Assembly: GCF_000230995.2 (NCBI RefSeq)
Contig: NC_019973.1
Coordinates: 1,054,001-1,118,000 of the forward strand
Direction of reading: 5' to 3'
From: Mesorhizobium australicum WSM2073
GTDB lineage: Bacteria; Pseudomonadota; Alphaproteobacteria; Rhizobiales; Rhizobiaceae
DNA: 64,000 nucleotides
Below, one piece after another: positions 14,927 through 23,800 of this stretch. The position numbers and the translations under genes were made by a program. Positions within the stretch are counted from its first letter, which is position 1, and every line of letters starts with the position of its first letter. The notes beneath the pieces were generated by a model. The model did not search any database. It had not been told where the DNA came from and saw nothing but the letters and a program-made list of their open reading frames with translations.

Positions 14927-16795
14927 ATGTCCAACTTCGATGGTATTGTTCCCGCGCTGGCACAAGCGCTGGAAAAACGCGGTTATTCCGACCTGACACC
15001 GGTGCAGAAGGCGGTGCTGGAGCTCGGCCAGGCCGACGCGCTGGTGTCGGCGCAGACCGGCTCGGGCAAGACCGTCGCCTTCGGCCTTGCCATGGCGCCG
15101 ACGCTGCTCGACGGCGCGGAACGTTTCGGCCCGGCAGCGGCGCCGCTGGCATTGGCGGTGGCGCCGACACGCGAACTGGCGCTGCAGGTGACGCGCGAGC
15201 TCGAATGGCTCTATGAGCCAACCGGCGCCACGGTGGCGTCCTGCGTCGGCGGCATGGATATGCGCACCGAACGGCGCGCGCTGGAGCGCGGCGCCCATAT
15301 CGTCGTCGGCACGCCCGGCCGGCTGCGCGACCACATCACGCGGCATTCGCTCGACATGTCGACGCTGAAGGCCGTGGTTCTCGACGAGGCCGACGAGATG
15401 CTCGACCTCGGCTTTCGCGAGGACCTCGAATTCATCCTCGATGCCGCACCGGCCGAGCGCCGGACGCTGATGTTCTCGGCCACCGTGCCGCGCTCCATCG
15501 CCACGCTCGCACAGGGCTATCAGCGCGATGCCGTGCGCATCTCGGCCGCCGGCGAGGAAAAGCAGCATCTCGACATCGAGTATCGGGCGCTGAATGTAGC
15601 CCAGGCCGACCGCGAGAACGCCATCATCAACGTGCTGCGCTTCTATGAGGCCAAGAACGCGCTGGTGTTCTGCAACACGCGCGCCGCCGTCAACCATCTG
15701 ACCGCACGCTTCAACAACCGCAATTTTTCCGTCGTGGCGCTCTCGGGTGAACTCAGCCAGAACGAACGCAGCCACGCGCTGCAGGCGATGCGCGACGGCC
15801 GCGCGAAAGTCTGCATCGCCACCGACGTCGCGGCGCGCGGCATCGACCTGCCCAATCTCGAGCTGGTGATCCACGCCGACCTGCCGACCAATCCCGAAAC
15901 GCTGCTGCACCGAAGCGGCCGCACGGGACGTGCCGGGCGCAAGGGCGTCAGCGCGCTGATCGTGCCTAACAGCGCCCGCAGGCGCACCGAGCGGCTGCTG
16001 CAAAGCGCCAAGCTGACGGCGACCTGGGCGAGCCCGCCCTCGGCCGACGACGTGATGCGGCGCGACGACGAGCGCATTCTTGCCGACCCGGCTTTCGACG
16101 AACCGGTCAAGGATGACGAGCGCGAGTTCATCGATGCGCTTCTTAGCCGGCATGGCGCCGAACAGGTGGCGGCCGCCTTCGTGCGCCAATGCCGCGCCAG
16201 CCGCTCGGCGCCCGAGGATCTCATGGACGTCGCGCCTTTCACGCCATCGCGTGAAAGAGCGGCGGGCGAAAAATTCAGCCCTCGCGACGAGGCACCGAGC
16301 CGTCGCGACGATTTCGGCGCCAGCGTCTGGTTCTCGCTGTCGGTGGGGCGCCGCCAGAATGCCGAGCCGCGCTGGCTGATCCCGATGCTGTGCCGTGCCG
16401 GCAGCATTTCCAAGCGCGAGATCGGCGCCATCAAGATGCAGCCGGAAGAGACCTTCGTGCAGATCGCCGCCGACTGGGCGGAGCGCTTTCTCGCCGCGAT
16501 CGGGCCCGACCGCAAATTGCAGGGCAACATCGTGGTCAAGCGGCTGGACGGCACGCCGGACCTGTCGCGGGCCGGCTATCAGCCGCCGAGCCCGGACAAG
16601 AAGCCGCATCGCGGCAAGGCGCCGTTCGACCCGAACGCGCCGAAGCGCAAATTCGAGAAGCGCGCACCGGCTTCAGTCGACCAGCGTCCGGCCACCACGC
16701 ATGAGGCAAAGCCGTGGGCGAAGAAGCCGGGCAAGCCGAAATTCGACAACGCCGGTCCGCCAAAAAACAAGAAGACGAAGAAGCGGCCTTCGTAG
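14927..16795 (+). CDS. DEAD-box ATP-dependent RNA helicase with DbpA-type RNA-binding domain
   Basis: A 622-residue RNA helicase. It has the full motif set: AQTGSGKT (about 41-48), PTRELALQ, GTPGRL, LDEADEMLD (about 152-160), SAT, ARGID and HRSGRTGRAGRKG (about 325-337). A C-terminal region at about 460-540 (SVGRRQNAEPRWLIPMLCR... KREIGAIKM) matches the DbpA/CsdA RNA-recognition fold. A basic Lys/Pro-rich tail follows. The architecture is that of DeaD/CsdA helicases, which act in ribosome assembly and mRNA decay, often in the cold. It is followed by a cold-shock-domain gene. Confidence 0.92.
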   Translation: MSNFDGIVPALAQALEKRGYSDLTPVQKAVLELGQADALVSAQTGSGKTVAFGLAMAPTLLDGAERFGPAAAPLALAVAPTRELALQVTRELEWLYEPTGATVASCVGGMDMRTERRALERGAHIVVGTPGRLRDHITRHSLDMSTLKAVVLDEADEMLDLGFREDLEFILDAAPAERRTLMFSATVPRSIATLAQGYQRDAVRISAAGEEKQHLDIEYRALNVAQADRENAIINVLRFYEAKNALVFCNTRAAVNHLTARFNNRNFSVVALSGELSQNERSHALQAMRDGRAKVCIATDVAARGIDLPNLELVIHADLPTNPETLLHRSGRTGRAGRKGVSALIVPNSARRRTERLLQSAKLTATWASPPSADDVMRRDDERILADPAFDEPVKDDEREFIDALLSRHGAEQVAAAFVRQCRASRSAPEDLMDVAPFTPSRERAAGEKFSPRDEAPSRRDDFGASVWFSLSVGRRQNAEPRWLIPMLCRAGSISKREIGAIKMQPEETFVQIAADWAERFLAAIGPDRKLQGNIVVKRLDGTPDLSRAGYQPPSPDKKPHRGKAPFDPNAPKRKFEKRAPASVDQRPATTHEAKPWAKKPGKPKFDNAGPPKNKKTKKRPS

Positions 16796-17010
16796 GAATC
16801 CAGACTGGCCGCGCTCTGCTTCAGGCCGGCCCGGATGATCGCCGCCCAGCTTGCCGACGCCACGGTCGGCCGGTGCTGTCTGGCGATGTGCCCGGCCAGG
16901 GACGCGCGGCAGGCATCGGAACGCTTGGCTGTCATAGCTATGGGCGGCTTGCCCATGGGCTTGGGCCTGTGCCACATCTTGGCAGGGAACGGGCTACAAG
17001 GGGCGGGCGG

Positions 17011-17742
17011 ATGCGCGGTGAAGTGCTTCACTATGACGAGGACCAGGGCTTCGGCTTCATCACCGGAGCCGACGGCAGCAGCTACACTTTCACCCGCGAG
17101 AACCTGCGCCGGCAAACCGCCATGCCCAACGGGACGGCGGTCGAGTTCCAGCCGGGCGGCGGCCAGGCGCGCGACGTCTTTTCGATCGCTGGCCAAACCA
17201 CCGCAGGCCCGGCCGTGAACTCGACGGTTGGCGCAGGCATAGATGCGGCACCGGCCCAAGCCGGCACCGCATCCACAGCCCGCGCACCGCAGGCGCAGCA
17301 GTTCGGCCGATCCAGCGAGAGCGCAACCGCCGAACCCAGTGATCTCTGGGGCTATTTCTGGCGTGGACTGACGCAGAACTACTTCAACTTCGCCGGCCGC
17401 GCCCGCCGCAAGGAATATTGGGGCTATTGCCTGTTTTGGGTGGTCTGCCTGCTGATCGTCGGCGGCATCGGCATCTTCACCGATATCGAAATGGGCAATT
17501 TCGACACAGATGTCTCGGCGGCGGTGACGGTCGGCCTCTGCGGCACCTTCCTCTTGGCGACGCTCCTGCCCGGCCTCGGCATGACCGTGCGCCGGCTGCA
17601 CGATATCGGCCTGTCGGGCTGGCTCTATCTGGTGATCCTGATCCCCAGCATCGGCAGCCTGATCATCCTGGTCTTCGCGCTGATCCCGACCCAGGCGCGT
17701 GAAAACCAGTGGGGACCAGTGCCTGCTGGAGTCAGGGTTTAG
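17011..17742 (+). CDS. cold-shock-domain / DUF805 membrane fusion protein
   Basis: A 243-residue two-part protein. Residues 1-62 are cold-shock-domain-like (MRGEVLHYDEDQGFGFITGADG, then YTFTRENLR), a nucleic-acid-binding OB fold. A Gln/Ala/Ser-rich linker follows. Residues 112-240 are a DUF805 membrane domain (NYFNFAGRARRKEYWGY, then LPGLGMTVRRLHDIGLSGW) with about four helices. This would tether an RNA- or DNA-binding module to the inner membrane. The start at 17011 has GGGGCGGGCGG just upstream. Function unknown. Confidence 0.85.
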   Translation: MRGEVLHYDEDQGFGFITGADGSSYTFTRENLRRQTAMPNGTAVEFQPGGGQARDVFSIAGQTTAGPAVNSTVGAGIDAAPAQAGTASTARAPQAQQFGRSSESATAEPSDLWGYFWRGLTQNYFNFAGRARRKEYWGYCLFWVVCLLIVGGIGIFTDIEMGNFDTDVSAAVTVGLCGTFLLATLLPGLGMTVRRLHDIGLSGWLYLVILIPSIGSLIILVFALIPTQARENQWGPVPAGVRV

Positions 17743-17788
17743 CGGTCAGTTCCCGAGAAAGGTCACTCCAAAAACGACGGTTCAGCCG

Positions 17789-17809
17789 ATCTTCGTCACA
17801 GACGAAGAT
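17789..17809. repeat. 9-bp inverted repeat
   Basis: ATCTTCGTC (17789-17797) and GACGAAGAT (17801-17809) form a perfect hairpin with a 3-nt loop, immediately upstream of the long palindrome that precedes the SRPBCC-marR genes. It could be a weak terminator for the DUF805 gene or a second operator. Confidence 0.6.
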
Positions 17810-17817
17810 TCCGCTTG

Positions 17818-17860
17818 CTATTTAATCCGCGCACAGATAGTCTGTGTGCAGATTAAATAG
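17818..17860. promoter_or_regulatory. 43-bp near-perfect palindrome, putative MarR operator
   Basis: Two 20-bp arms (17818-17837 and 17841-17860) match at 18 of 20 positions around a TAG spacer; each arm begins or ends with the AT-rich half CTATTTAATC. It lies 17 bp before the ATG of the SRPBCC gene, whose operon partner is a MarR-family repressor. Autoregulation through this site is the likely explanation. Inferred. Confidence 0.65.
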
Positions 17861-17877
17861 GTGAATGGAGCAAGACG

Positions 17878-18306
17878 ATGTGGACCAATGAATACACCGC
17901 GACTTCCCCCCTTCCTGCGCAAGCCATCTGGAACGCGCTCAAGGCCTTGCATGAAGGCCGCCTGACTTATGAAGGCTCCGATACCTTCGTGCTGCATGGG
18001 CCATTCGCCAAGGGCACCCGCGTCTCGGTGACGCCGGTCGGTCAGGACACGTTCGAATCGACCATCGTCGATCTCGTCGAAAACGTGACCTATGCCGATG
18101 AAACTTCGTTCGGCGACACCAAGCTGCTGTTCCGGCACACTCTGGTGCCTGTCGAAGGCGGCACGCAGGTGACGCACCGGCTCGATATCTCAGGTCCTTC
18201 GGCCGCCGAGGTCGGCCCGGAACTCGGGCCCCAGATCAGTGGCGATTTCGACGTGTCGATGGCCAAGTTGTTCGAGCAGGCGGAGGCGTTGGCGAACCAT
18301 GGCTGA
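17878..18306 (+). CDS. SRPBCC family protein (polyketide cyclase/START-like)
   Basis: A 142-residue soluble protein with the SRPBCC pattern: an N-terminal beta strand and Trp-containing helix (PAQAIWNALKAL), a central sheet (GTRVSVTPVG, then ETSFGDTKLLFRHTLVPVEGG-x-QVTHRL) and a long C-terminal helix ending EQAEALANHG. These proteins form a deep cavity for hydrophobic ligands; no ligand or reaction can be named. It overlaps the downstream marR gene by 8 bp, so the two are co-translated under a palindromic operator. Confidence 0.8.
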   Translation: MWTNEYTATSPLPAQAIWNALKALHEGRLTYEGSDTFVLHGPFAKGTRVSVTPVGQDTFESTIVDLVENVTYADETSFGDTKLLFRHTLVPVEGGTQVTHRLDISGPSAAEVGPELGPQISGDFDVSMAKLFEQAEALANHG

Positions 18307-18748
18307 ACTCGACACGCGCTTCAAGGGCGGGCCGTCGGAGAGCCCCGGCTTACTGCTCTGGCGAACCACCATGCGCTGGCAGCGCGTCATGACGGCGGCG
18401 CTGGCGCCGCTCGACCTGACGCATGTCCAGTTCGTGCTGCTCGCCTCGGCGATGTGGCTTGGCCGCAATGGCGAACCGCCCAACCAGGTGCAGCTCGCCG
18501 CCCAGGCCGGCACGGAGGTGAAGATGACCTCTGACGTCGTCGCCCGGCTGGAGGCCAAGGGTTTGATCGCACGCGAAGCCGATTCCCGGGACTCCCGGGC
18601 CAAGGTGATCCGCGTCACCGCCGCCGGGGCGGCGGCCGCCCAGCAAGCGATCGTCGCCGTCGAGGCCGCCGACTCAGCGTTTTTCGAGCCGGTGGACGAG
18701 GCGCGGCTCGTCGGTCTGCTGCGGCAGCTTGCCGGCGAGATCCGCTGA
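18299..18748 (+). CDS. MarR family transcriptional regulator
   Basis: A 149-residue winged-helix repressor. The recognition region is QVQLAAQAGTEVKMTSDVVARLEAKGLIAREADSRDSRAKVIRVT (written in parts: helix QVQLAAQAG, helix MTSDVVARLEAKGLI, wing DSRDSRAKVIRV). MarR proteins bind palindromic operators and are released by small aromatic ligands. The gene starts 8 bp inside the SRPBCC gene, so it probably senses a ligand linked to that protein. Its stop abuts the stop of convergent leuB with no spacer. Confidence 0.88.
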   Translation: MAELDTRFKGGPSESPGLLLWRTTMRWQRVMTAALAPLDLTHVQFVLLASAMWLGRNGEPPNQVQLAAQAGTEVKMTSDVVARLEAKGLIAREADSRDSRAKVIRVTAAGAAAAQQAIVAVEAADSAFFEPVDEARLVGLLRQLAGEIR

Positions 18749-19852
18749 TTATCCCAGGAACTTGGCGATGATCGCGTCGCCCATTTCGACCGTGCCGACC
18801 TCGGTCATGCCGGGTGAGAAAATATCCTTGGTGCGCAGGCCCTGGTCGAGCACGGCGGCGATAGCGCCTTCAAGCTTGTCGGCTTCGTCGACCATGCCGA
18901 AGGAATAGCGCAGGCACATGGCGAAGGAGGCGATCATGGCGATCGGGTTGGCGATGCCCTTGCCGGCAATGTCGGGTGCCGAACCGTGCACCGGCTCGTA
19001 CAGCGCCTTGCGCTTCTTGGTCTTGGCGTCAGGCGCGCCGAGCGAGGCCGACGGCAGCATGCCGATCGAGCCGGTCAGCATGGCGGCGATGTCGGACAGC
19101 ATGTCGCCGAACAGATTGTCGGTGACGATGACGTCGAACTGCTTTGGCCAGCGCACCAGCTGCATGCCGCCGGCATCGGCCAGCATGTGGTCGAGCTTGA
19201 CGTCGGAATAGCGTGCCTTGTGGGTCTGGGTGACGACCTCGTTCCACAGCACGCCCGACTTCATGACGTTGCGCTTTTCCATCGAGGTGACATGGTTCTT
19301 GCGGGTCCGCGCGAGCTCGAAAGCGACGCCCGAAATGCGCTCGATCTCGAACGTGTCGTAGACCTGGGTGTCGATGCCGCGCTTCTGGCCGTTGCCGAGA
19401 TCGATGATCTGCTTGGGCTCGCCGAAATAGACGCCGCCGGTCAGCTCACGCACGATGAGGATGTCGAGGCCTTCGACGACTTCCTGCTTCAGCGAGGACG
19501 ATGCGGCCAGCGCCGGATAGCAGATGGCGGGCCTGAGATTGGCGAACAGCTCCATGTCCTTGCGCAGGCGCAGCAGGCCGGCTTCGGGGCGCACCTCGTA
19601 AGGCACGGCATCCCATTTCGGTCCGCCGACGGCGCCGAACAGCACCGCGTCCGCAGCCATCGCCTTTTCCATGTCGGCATCGGAAATCGCCGCACCGTGC
19701 GCATCGAAGGCGCAGCCGCCAACCAGGCCCTCGTCGGTGACGAAGCCACTGCCGAGCTTTGCGTTCATGGCCGAGATCAGCTTCTTGACCTCGGCCATCG
19801 CCTCGGGGCCGATGCCGTCGCCGGGGAGCAGGAAAAGATGCTTCGTTGCCAT
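18749..19852 (-). CDS. leuB: 3-isopropylmalate dehydrogenase
   Basis: NAD-dependent oxidative decarboxylase of leucine biosynthesis. The N-terminus has [10 protein letters not shown] (about residues 7-16). Later come [26 protein letters not shown], and [20 protein letters not shown]. The 367-residue length is normal. ATG 19852 is chosen because it opens directly into the conserved N-terminus with GGACGG upstream. It belongs to the same pathway as leuD, 3.2 kb further right on the same strand, but four unrelated genes lie between them. Confidence 0.96.
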   Translation of the reverse strand: MATKHLFLLPGDGIGPEAMAEVKKLISAMNAKLGSGFVTDEGLVGGCAFDAHGAAISDADMEKAMAADAVLFGAVGGPKWDAVPYEVRPEAGLLRLRKDMELFANLRPAICYPALAASSSLKQEVVEGLDILIVRELTGGVYFGEPKQIIDLGNGQKRGIDTQVYDTFEIERISGVAFELARTRKNHVTSMEKRNVMKSGVLWNEVVTQTHKARYSDVKLDHMLADAGGMQLVRWPKQFDVIVTDNLFGDMLSDIAAMLTGSIGMLPSASLGAPDAKTKKRKALYEPVHGSAPDIAGKGIANPIAMIASFAMCLRYSFGMVDEADKLEGAIAAVLDQGLRTKDIFSPGMTEVGTVEMGDAIIAKFLG

Positions 19853-20036
19853 GGTGAGCCGTCCTAGAAAGAATGCGTTTCGGTTTGCACGGCGTCCTTC
19901 GCGCGCCAAAGAGGCTCGCGGCGCTGTGCGACGCGGCCTTGCTAAACGCCAAGCGGTTGCAGCGCAAGGGGAGGACGAAGGACCTGTCGCCGCTGTCCCG
20001 CCGGCATGTCCAAGTTAGTGGCCACGGAAGATGCGC

Positions 20037-20387
20037 TCACCGGTGCGAGAGAATGTTGACCAGTCGGCCCAGCGGATCGCGCACATAGAAGCGCCGCACG
20101 CCCCAGGGTTCATCGGCGGGTCCGTATTCGACGGCGAAGCCGGCGCCCTTCATGGCTTCGAATGCCGCATCGACATCGTCCACCTCGATCGACAGATCCG
20201 GCACCGGCGTACCGGACCCGCCTTGCGTCATGAAGCTGACCTGCAGCTCCATCATGTCCTCGGAACCGTAGGTTACGATCCAGCCCTGATCCATCAGGAT
20301 GTCGAGGCCAAGCACGTCATGGTAGAAACGGTTCGCCGCGGCCACGTCCGGCGTTTCGATATTGGCCACGATACGCCGGACCTTCAT
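20037..20387 (-). CDS. VOC (glyoxalase/bleomycin-resistance) superfamily protein
   Basis: A 116-residue single VOC-fold protein: paired beta-alpha-beta units starting IVANIETPDVAAANRFYHDVLGLDIL and ending GVRRFYVRDPLGRLVNIL, with a glutamate in MMELQVSF that may be a metal ligand. The family includes glyoxalases, dioxygenases and resistance proteins; the role here is unknown. It starts 13 bp after the RidA gene stop on the same strand, so the two form a small operon. Confidence 0.82.
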   Translation of the reverse strand: MKVRRIVANIETPDVAAANRFYHDVLGLDILMDQGWIVTYGSEDMMELQVSFMTQGGSGTPVPDLSIEVDDVDAAFEAMKGAGFAVEYGPADEPWGVRRFYVRDPLGRLVNILSHR

Positions 20388-20400
20388 GGCGGAAGTCTCC

Positions 20401-20784
20401 TCACACGGTACGCCGCAGCGCCGTCACCTCGATCTCGATCTTCATTTCCGGCTTGTTGAGCTGGCAGACGATCATCGTCGCCGCCGGCCTGATGTCGCCG
20501 AATGTCTCGCCAAGGATCGGGAAGACCACATCCACGAAGGCCTGGTCGGTGATGTAGTGGTGCGCGCGCACCACGTCGGATATCTCGAAGCCGCCGTCCT
20601 GCAACGCCTTGCCGATCGTCGCGAGGCAATTGCGCGTCTGCGCCTCGACACTGTCCGGCATCGTCATGGTGGCGTAATCGTAGCCGGTCGTCCCGGACAC
20701 GAAGCACCAGTCGCCCTGCACCACGGCGCGTGAATAGCCGGCGGTCTTTTCGAACGGCGAGCCGGTTGAGATGAGCTTGCGCAT
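20401..20784 (-). CDS. RidA family (YjgF/YER057c/UK114) protein
   Basis: A 127-residue protein of the Rid superfamily, whose founding members hydrolyse reactive enamine/imine intermediates. Visible features are the N-terminal strand and SGTTGYD region, QTRNCLATIGKALQDGGFEISDVVRAHHYITD in the middle (given in parts), and the C-terminal ATMIVCQLNKPEMKIEIEVTA. The canonical Arg105 position appears to be occupied by another residue, so it belongs to a Rid subgroup rather than RidA proper. The start at 20784 has GAGG upstream. Confidence 0.82.
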   Translation of the reverse strand: MRKLISTGSPFEKTAGYSRAVVQGDWCFVSGTTGYDYATMTMPDSVEAQTRNCLATIGKALQDGGFEISDVVRAHHYITDQAFVDVVFPILGETFGDIRPAATMIVCQLNKPEMKIEIEVTALRRTV

Positions 20785-20908
20785 GGGGGAGCCTCGCATT
20801 GTTGCAGCTAGTCTGCGGGGAAAAACCGATCCTGCCATGGGCCAATGCGGATGGATCGGCGGTGCAGAATCTATGGTCCCGACGGGCCAGCCCTCTTCCC
20901 GCGATGCC

Positions 20909-21913
20909 TCAGCCGGGTTGGCCCTCGGCCGATTCAGCCGTTTCTCCAGTGAAGACAACCTTTGTGCCTTTGTGCACCTCAAGGGCGAGGTCTTCGGCAT
21001 CCCAATTGGTCAGTCTGATGCAGCCATGCGAAAAGGTCTTCCCGATCTTGCCTGGTTCGGGCGTGCCGTGAATGCCGTAACTTTCAATGGACAGATCGAT
21101 CCAGATCGATCCGACAGGATTGTTTGGTCCGGCAGCGATGGTGAAGGGTCGTTTGGTCTTCACGCCCTTGAACGCGAAGCGGGGATCGTAGTGATAGGTG
21201 GGATTGTGGACCACGCGTACGACTTGTGCCTCGCCGCTCGGCGCCGGCTTCTCTTCGCTTCCAATCGAGGCGGGGTAGACCGAAACCACTTTGCCGGAAT
21301 TGTCGAGAACGCGAACCTGGCGCGCGGCCTTGTCGACCTCGACGCTGACAATGGCTGAGGGCGGATCGCCTCGGTCGATAGCCGGCACCAGCACCTTTGC
21401 GCCCGCCTTCCTGAAGCTGATGCCCGGGTTGAGCCTGCGCAGCAATTGTTCGCTGATGTGGAAGTGCTCCGCGATCCGTTCCAGCGAACTGCGGTAGCCG
21501 AGCCTGCGCAGGCGAGCCATTCTTTCCATACTGGCCGGAATGCGCTTGGTAAACGGTCCACGCACGTCCTTGCGCGTCAGCTCGTAGTTCACAAGAACCG
21601 CGCCTGTTGAGGTTGCGACCAGCTTGTCCCAGGTCTCCCGGTTGAGCTTGCCATCGGCGGGCAGGGCGTTGGCCGCCTGAAATGCCCGGACCGCCTTGGT
21701 GAAGTTCTCCGCCTGGCGGCCGTCAATCAGGCCAGGCGAGAAGCGCGCGCGATCCAGAAGGACCTGTGCCTTCAACACGCTCGTGTCGACGCCCTTCGTT
21801 GCGGCGTCGGTGAATTGGGCGTTGTTGACGGCGGCTGCGTCCAGCTTTGCCGCCTCTGTGGCGCCAGCCGCGAGGGCGAACAGAACAAGCGCCAGAAGAA
21901 CGAGCCTGACCAT
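20909..21913 (-). CDS. L,D-transpeptidase (YkuD fold) with peptidoglycan-binding and LysM-like regions
   Basis: A 334-residue exported enzyme that forms 3-3 peptidoglycan cross-links or anchors proteins. A signal peptide (to about TEA-A) is followed by a peptidoglycan-binding-type helical region (AQVLLDRARFSPGLIDGRQAENF, given for location, about 30-55). A LysM-like stretch comes next (ERIAEHFHISEQLLRRLNPG). The catalytic YkuD domain is C-terminal, with YGIHGT and the active-site SHGCIRLTN (Cys near 306). ATG 21913 has TGGAG 9 bases upstream. Rhizobia are rich in 3-3 cross-links. Confidence 0.9.
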   Translation of the reverse strand: MVRLVLLALVLFALAAGATEAAKLDAAAVNNAQFTDAATKGVDTSVLKAQVLLDRARFSPGLIDGRQAENFTKAVRAFQAANALPADGKLNRETWDKLVATSTGAVLVNYELTRKDVRGPFTKRIPASMERMARLRRLGYRSSLERIAEHFHISEQLLRRLNPGISFRKAGAKVLVPAIDRGDPPSAIVSVEVDKAARQVRVLDNSGKVVSVYPASIGSEEKPAPSGEAQVVRVVHNPTYHYDPRFAFKGVKTKRPFTIAAGPNNPVGSIWIDLSIESYGIHGTPEPGKIGKTFSHGCIRLTNWDAEDLALEVHKGTKVVFTGETAESAEGQPG

Positions 21914-22072
21914 TGATGTTACTCCAGGCACTGCCGCGCGAAACTGCTTCTATGACGCCGCGCGGCCGATCTGGTTCCATTTGTCCCAGCGAATATCGCG
22001 GTTGACGCGGTCCTGCGCGAAACAAAGGGGCAAAGCCCTGGAGGCGCCGCCCTTTCGCCGGAAATGCCCTGG

Positions 22073-23008
22073 CTAGTTCGCCGACCCCAGCGCCTTGTCC
22101 AGCGCTTCCTTCACATCGGCCGGCCATGTCGCCAGCGCCGGCCAGGCGTTCGGTTGGCCATTGTCGCCGCGGCGGGCGAAATAGAGCTGGTGCTTGGCCG
22201 GGTCGACAGCCATGAAGCCGTCATTGCCGCCGCAATCATGCGGCACGCAGCCGCTGGCGAAGAAGGCGCCGGACGCGGTCTTTTCCGTGCCGCCGCCGAC
22301 CAGCAGGCTGGTCGCCATATCGGGCATGTCCTTGCCGAGCAGCTTTTCGGCTTCCTTGTAGACAGCCTCATTGTGGAAGGCGTCGATGATGTTCTGGTAC
22401 TTTTCCGGATCGATGTCTTTCCAGTCGGTGCCGGGTTCGGGCATGTAGGTGAGATTGCCCGAAATCGTCAGCCCATCCGTCGGCGACCACTGCAGGGCCG
22501 GCTTCTGGTCCCCCGGCAGGAGATAGGGCACGAAATAGATGGCGTTGTCGGACACTCCGGCGGGCGGCGCTCCGCACTCGTCCTGCTCGACCTTGGTGCT
22601 CTGGATGGCGCCGCCTTCTGGCTTCCAGACGATCACCGTCGCCGGGCCGCATTGATTGCCGCCATCGCCAACATCGAACAGGGCCACCTTGATGCCGCCA
22701 ACCTCCACAATCTTGTCGAAGAAGAGATCGTAATTGCTGGCCAGCTGCTTACCGTCATAAGCAAGCACCTTCTCGCCGTCCTGCTCCGGCTGCGTGATGG
22801 TGAGGTGGCCGCCTTCGAACGGCACCGGCGCCTGTTTGTCGTCATCGGCGGCGTCGGCGGCGTTGGCTCCCGCATCCTGATCGGTGGCCGGCTTTTCCAC
22901 CGCCGGCGCCTGTTGCGCGGCGGGCGTCTGGGTCTGCGCGAGCCCGCTCGCGGCGGGCGCCAGCAACAAGGCCAGCCCGCAAACGCCGGCAAGAAGCTGA
23001 TGTCTCAT
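22073..23008 (-). CDS. hypothetical secreted protein
   Basis: A 311-residue exported protein. The signal peptide (MRHQLLAGVCGLALLLAPAA) is followed by an Ala/Gln/Asp-rich linker (25-60). The globular part has repeated acidic and aromatic segments (DLFFDKIVEVGGIKVALFDVG; WKPEGGAIQSTKVEQDECG) and conserved-looking cysteines, with FFASGCVPHDCGGNDG near the end. No family recognised with certainty. GAGGGAGGGAC precedes the ATG. It lies 50 bp after leuD on the same strand and may be cotranscribed with it, though a metabolic link is not evident. Confidence 0.72.
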   Translation of the reverse strand: MRHQLLAGVCGLALLLAPAASGLAQTQTPAAQQAPAVEKPATDQDAGANAADAADDDKQAPVPFEGGHLTITQPEQDGEKVLAYDGKQLASNYDLFFDKIVEVGGIKVALFDVGDGGNQCGPATVIVWKPEGGAIQSTKVEQDECGAPPAGVSDNAIYFVPYLLPGDQKPALQWSPTDGLTISGNLTYMPEPGTDWKDIDPEKYQNIIDAFHNEAVYKEAEKLLGKDMPDMATSLLVGGGTEKTASGAFFASGCVPHDCGGNDGFMAVDPAKHQLYFARRGDNGQPNAWPALATWPADVKEALDKALGSAN

Positions 23009-23058
23009 GACTGTCCCTCCCTCGACCCGGCCCGGAAAGGGCCGGTCCTGGCGGCCGC

Positions 23059-23664
23059 TCAGGCCCAGGGGCGCAGTTCGGCGTTCTTCTTCTCGAACGA
23101 GGCGATGGCGCCTGCCTTTTCCATGGTCAGGCCGATATCGTCGAGCCCATTGAGCAGGCAGTGCCGCTTGAAGTCGTCGAGGTCGAAGGTGACCACGCCG
23201 CCGTCCGGGCCACGGATTTCCTTGGCTTCGAGATCGACCGACAGGGTGGCGTTGGAGCCGCGCGATGCGTCGTCCATCAGCTTCTCCAGGTCCTCGGGGC
23301 TGACGGTGATCGGCAGCACGCCGTTCTTGAAGCAGTTGTTGTAGAAGATGTCGGCGAACGAGGTCGAGATGACGCAGCGTATGCCGAAATCGAGCAGCGC
23401 CCATGGCGCGTGTTCCCTGCTCGAGCCGCAGCCGAAATTGTCGCCGGCAACCAGGATCTGCGCCTTGCGGTAAGCGGGCTTGTTGAGCACGAAATCCGGA
23501 TTTTCCGAACCGTCGTCCTTGTAGCGCATCTCGGCGAAGAGGCCGGTGCCAAGCCCGGTGCGCTTGATCGTCTTGAGATAATCCTTCGGGATGATCATGT
23601 CGGTGTCGACATTGACGATCGGCATGGGAGCGGCGACGCCGGTGAGCTTGGTGAATTTTTCCAT
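23059..23664 (-). CDS. leuD: 3-isopropylmalate dehydratase small subunit
   Basis: Small swivelling subunit of isopropylmalate isomerase, which with LeuC interconverts 2- and 3-isopropylmalate. The 201-residue protein has the typical start [20 protein letters not shown] and [12 protein letters not shown]. The active-site-facing loop [17 protein letters not shown] follows (about 72-88), then [12 protein letters not shown]. No leuC is in the window, so leuC is unlinked here, a common state in rhizobia. The ATG at 23664 fits the family N-terminus. Confidence 0.96.
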   Translation of the reverse strand: MEKFTKLTGVAAPMPIVNVDTDMIIPKDYLKTIKRTGLGTGLFAEMRYKDDGSENPDFVLNKPAYRKAQILVAGDNFGCGSSREHAPWALLDFGIRCVISTSFADIFYNNCFKNGVLPITVSPEDLEKLMDDASRGSNATLSVDLEAKEIRGPDGGVVTFDLDDFKRHCLLNGLDDIGLTMEKAGAIASFEKKNAELRPWA

Positions 23665-23800
23665 GGCTTTGGCCCGTGTTTTCGTTGCGGGGGGATTTGC
23701 TGAGGCTCGGTTTACACAAAGCCGCGGGCAAATAAAAGGCAACTGTTCGTGCGCGCCGGCACAAGGGCGCTGTGCAAAACAGCTTCGAATTCACCGCCCG

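Noticed and set aside
14576..16609. 677-codon open frame antisense to the DEAD-box helicase
   Set aside because: It mirrors the conserved helicase; the product is Arg/His/Ala-rich low-complexity sequence without a recognisable fold.
17743..17877. Rho-independent terminator formed by the 43-bp palindrome
   Set aside because: No T-run follows either dyad, and the position just before a marR operon fits an operator better.
20037..20784. Leucine operon extending from leuD to leuB
   Set aside because: Unrelated VOC, RidA, L,D-transpeptidase and secreted-protein genes lie between them with normal promoter gaps, so a single leu transcript is unlikely.
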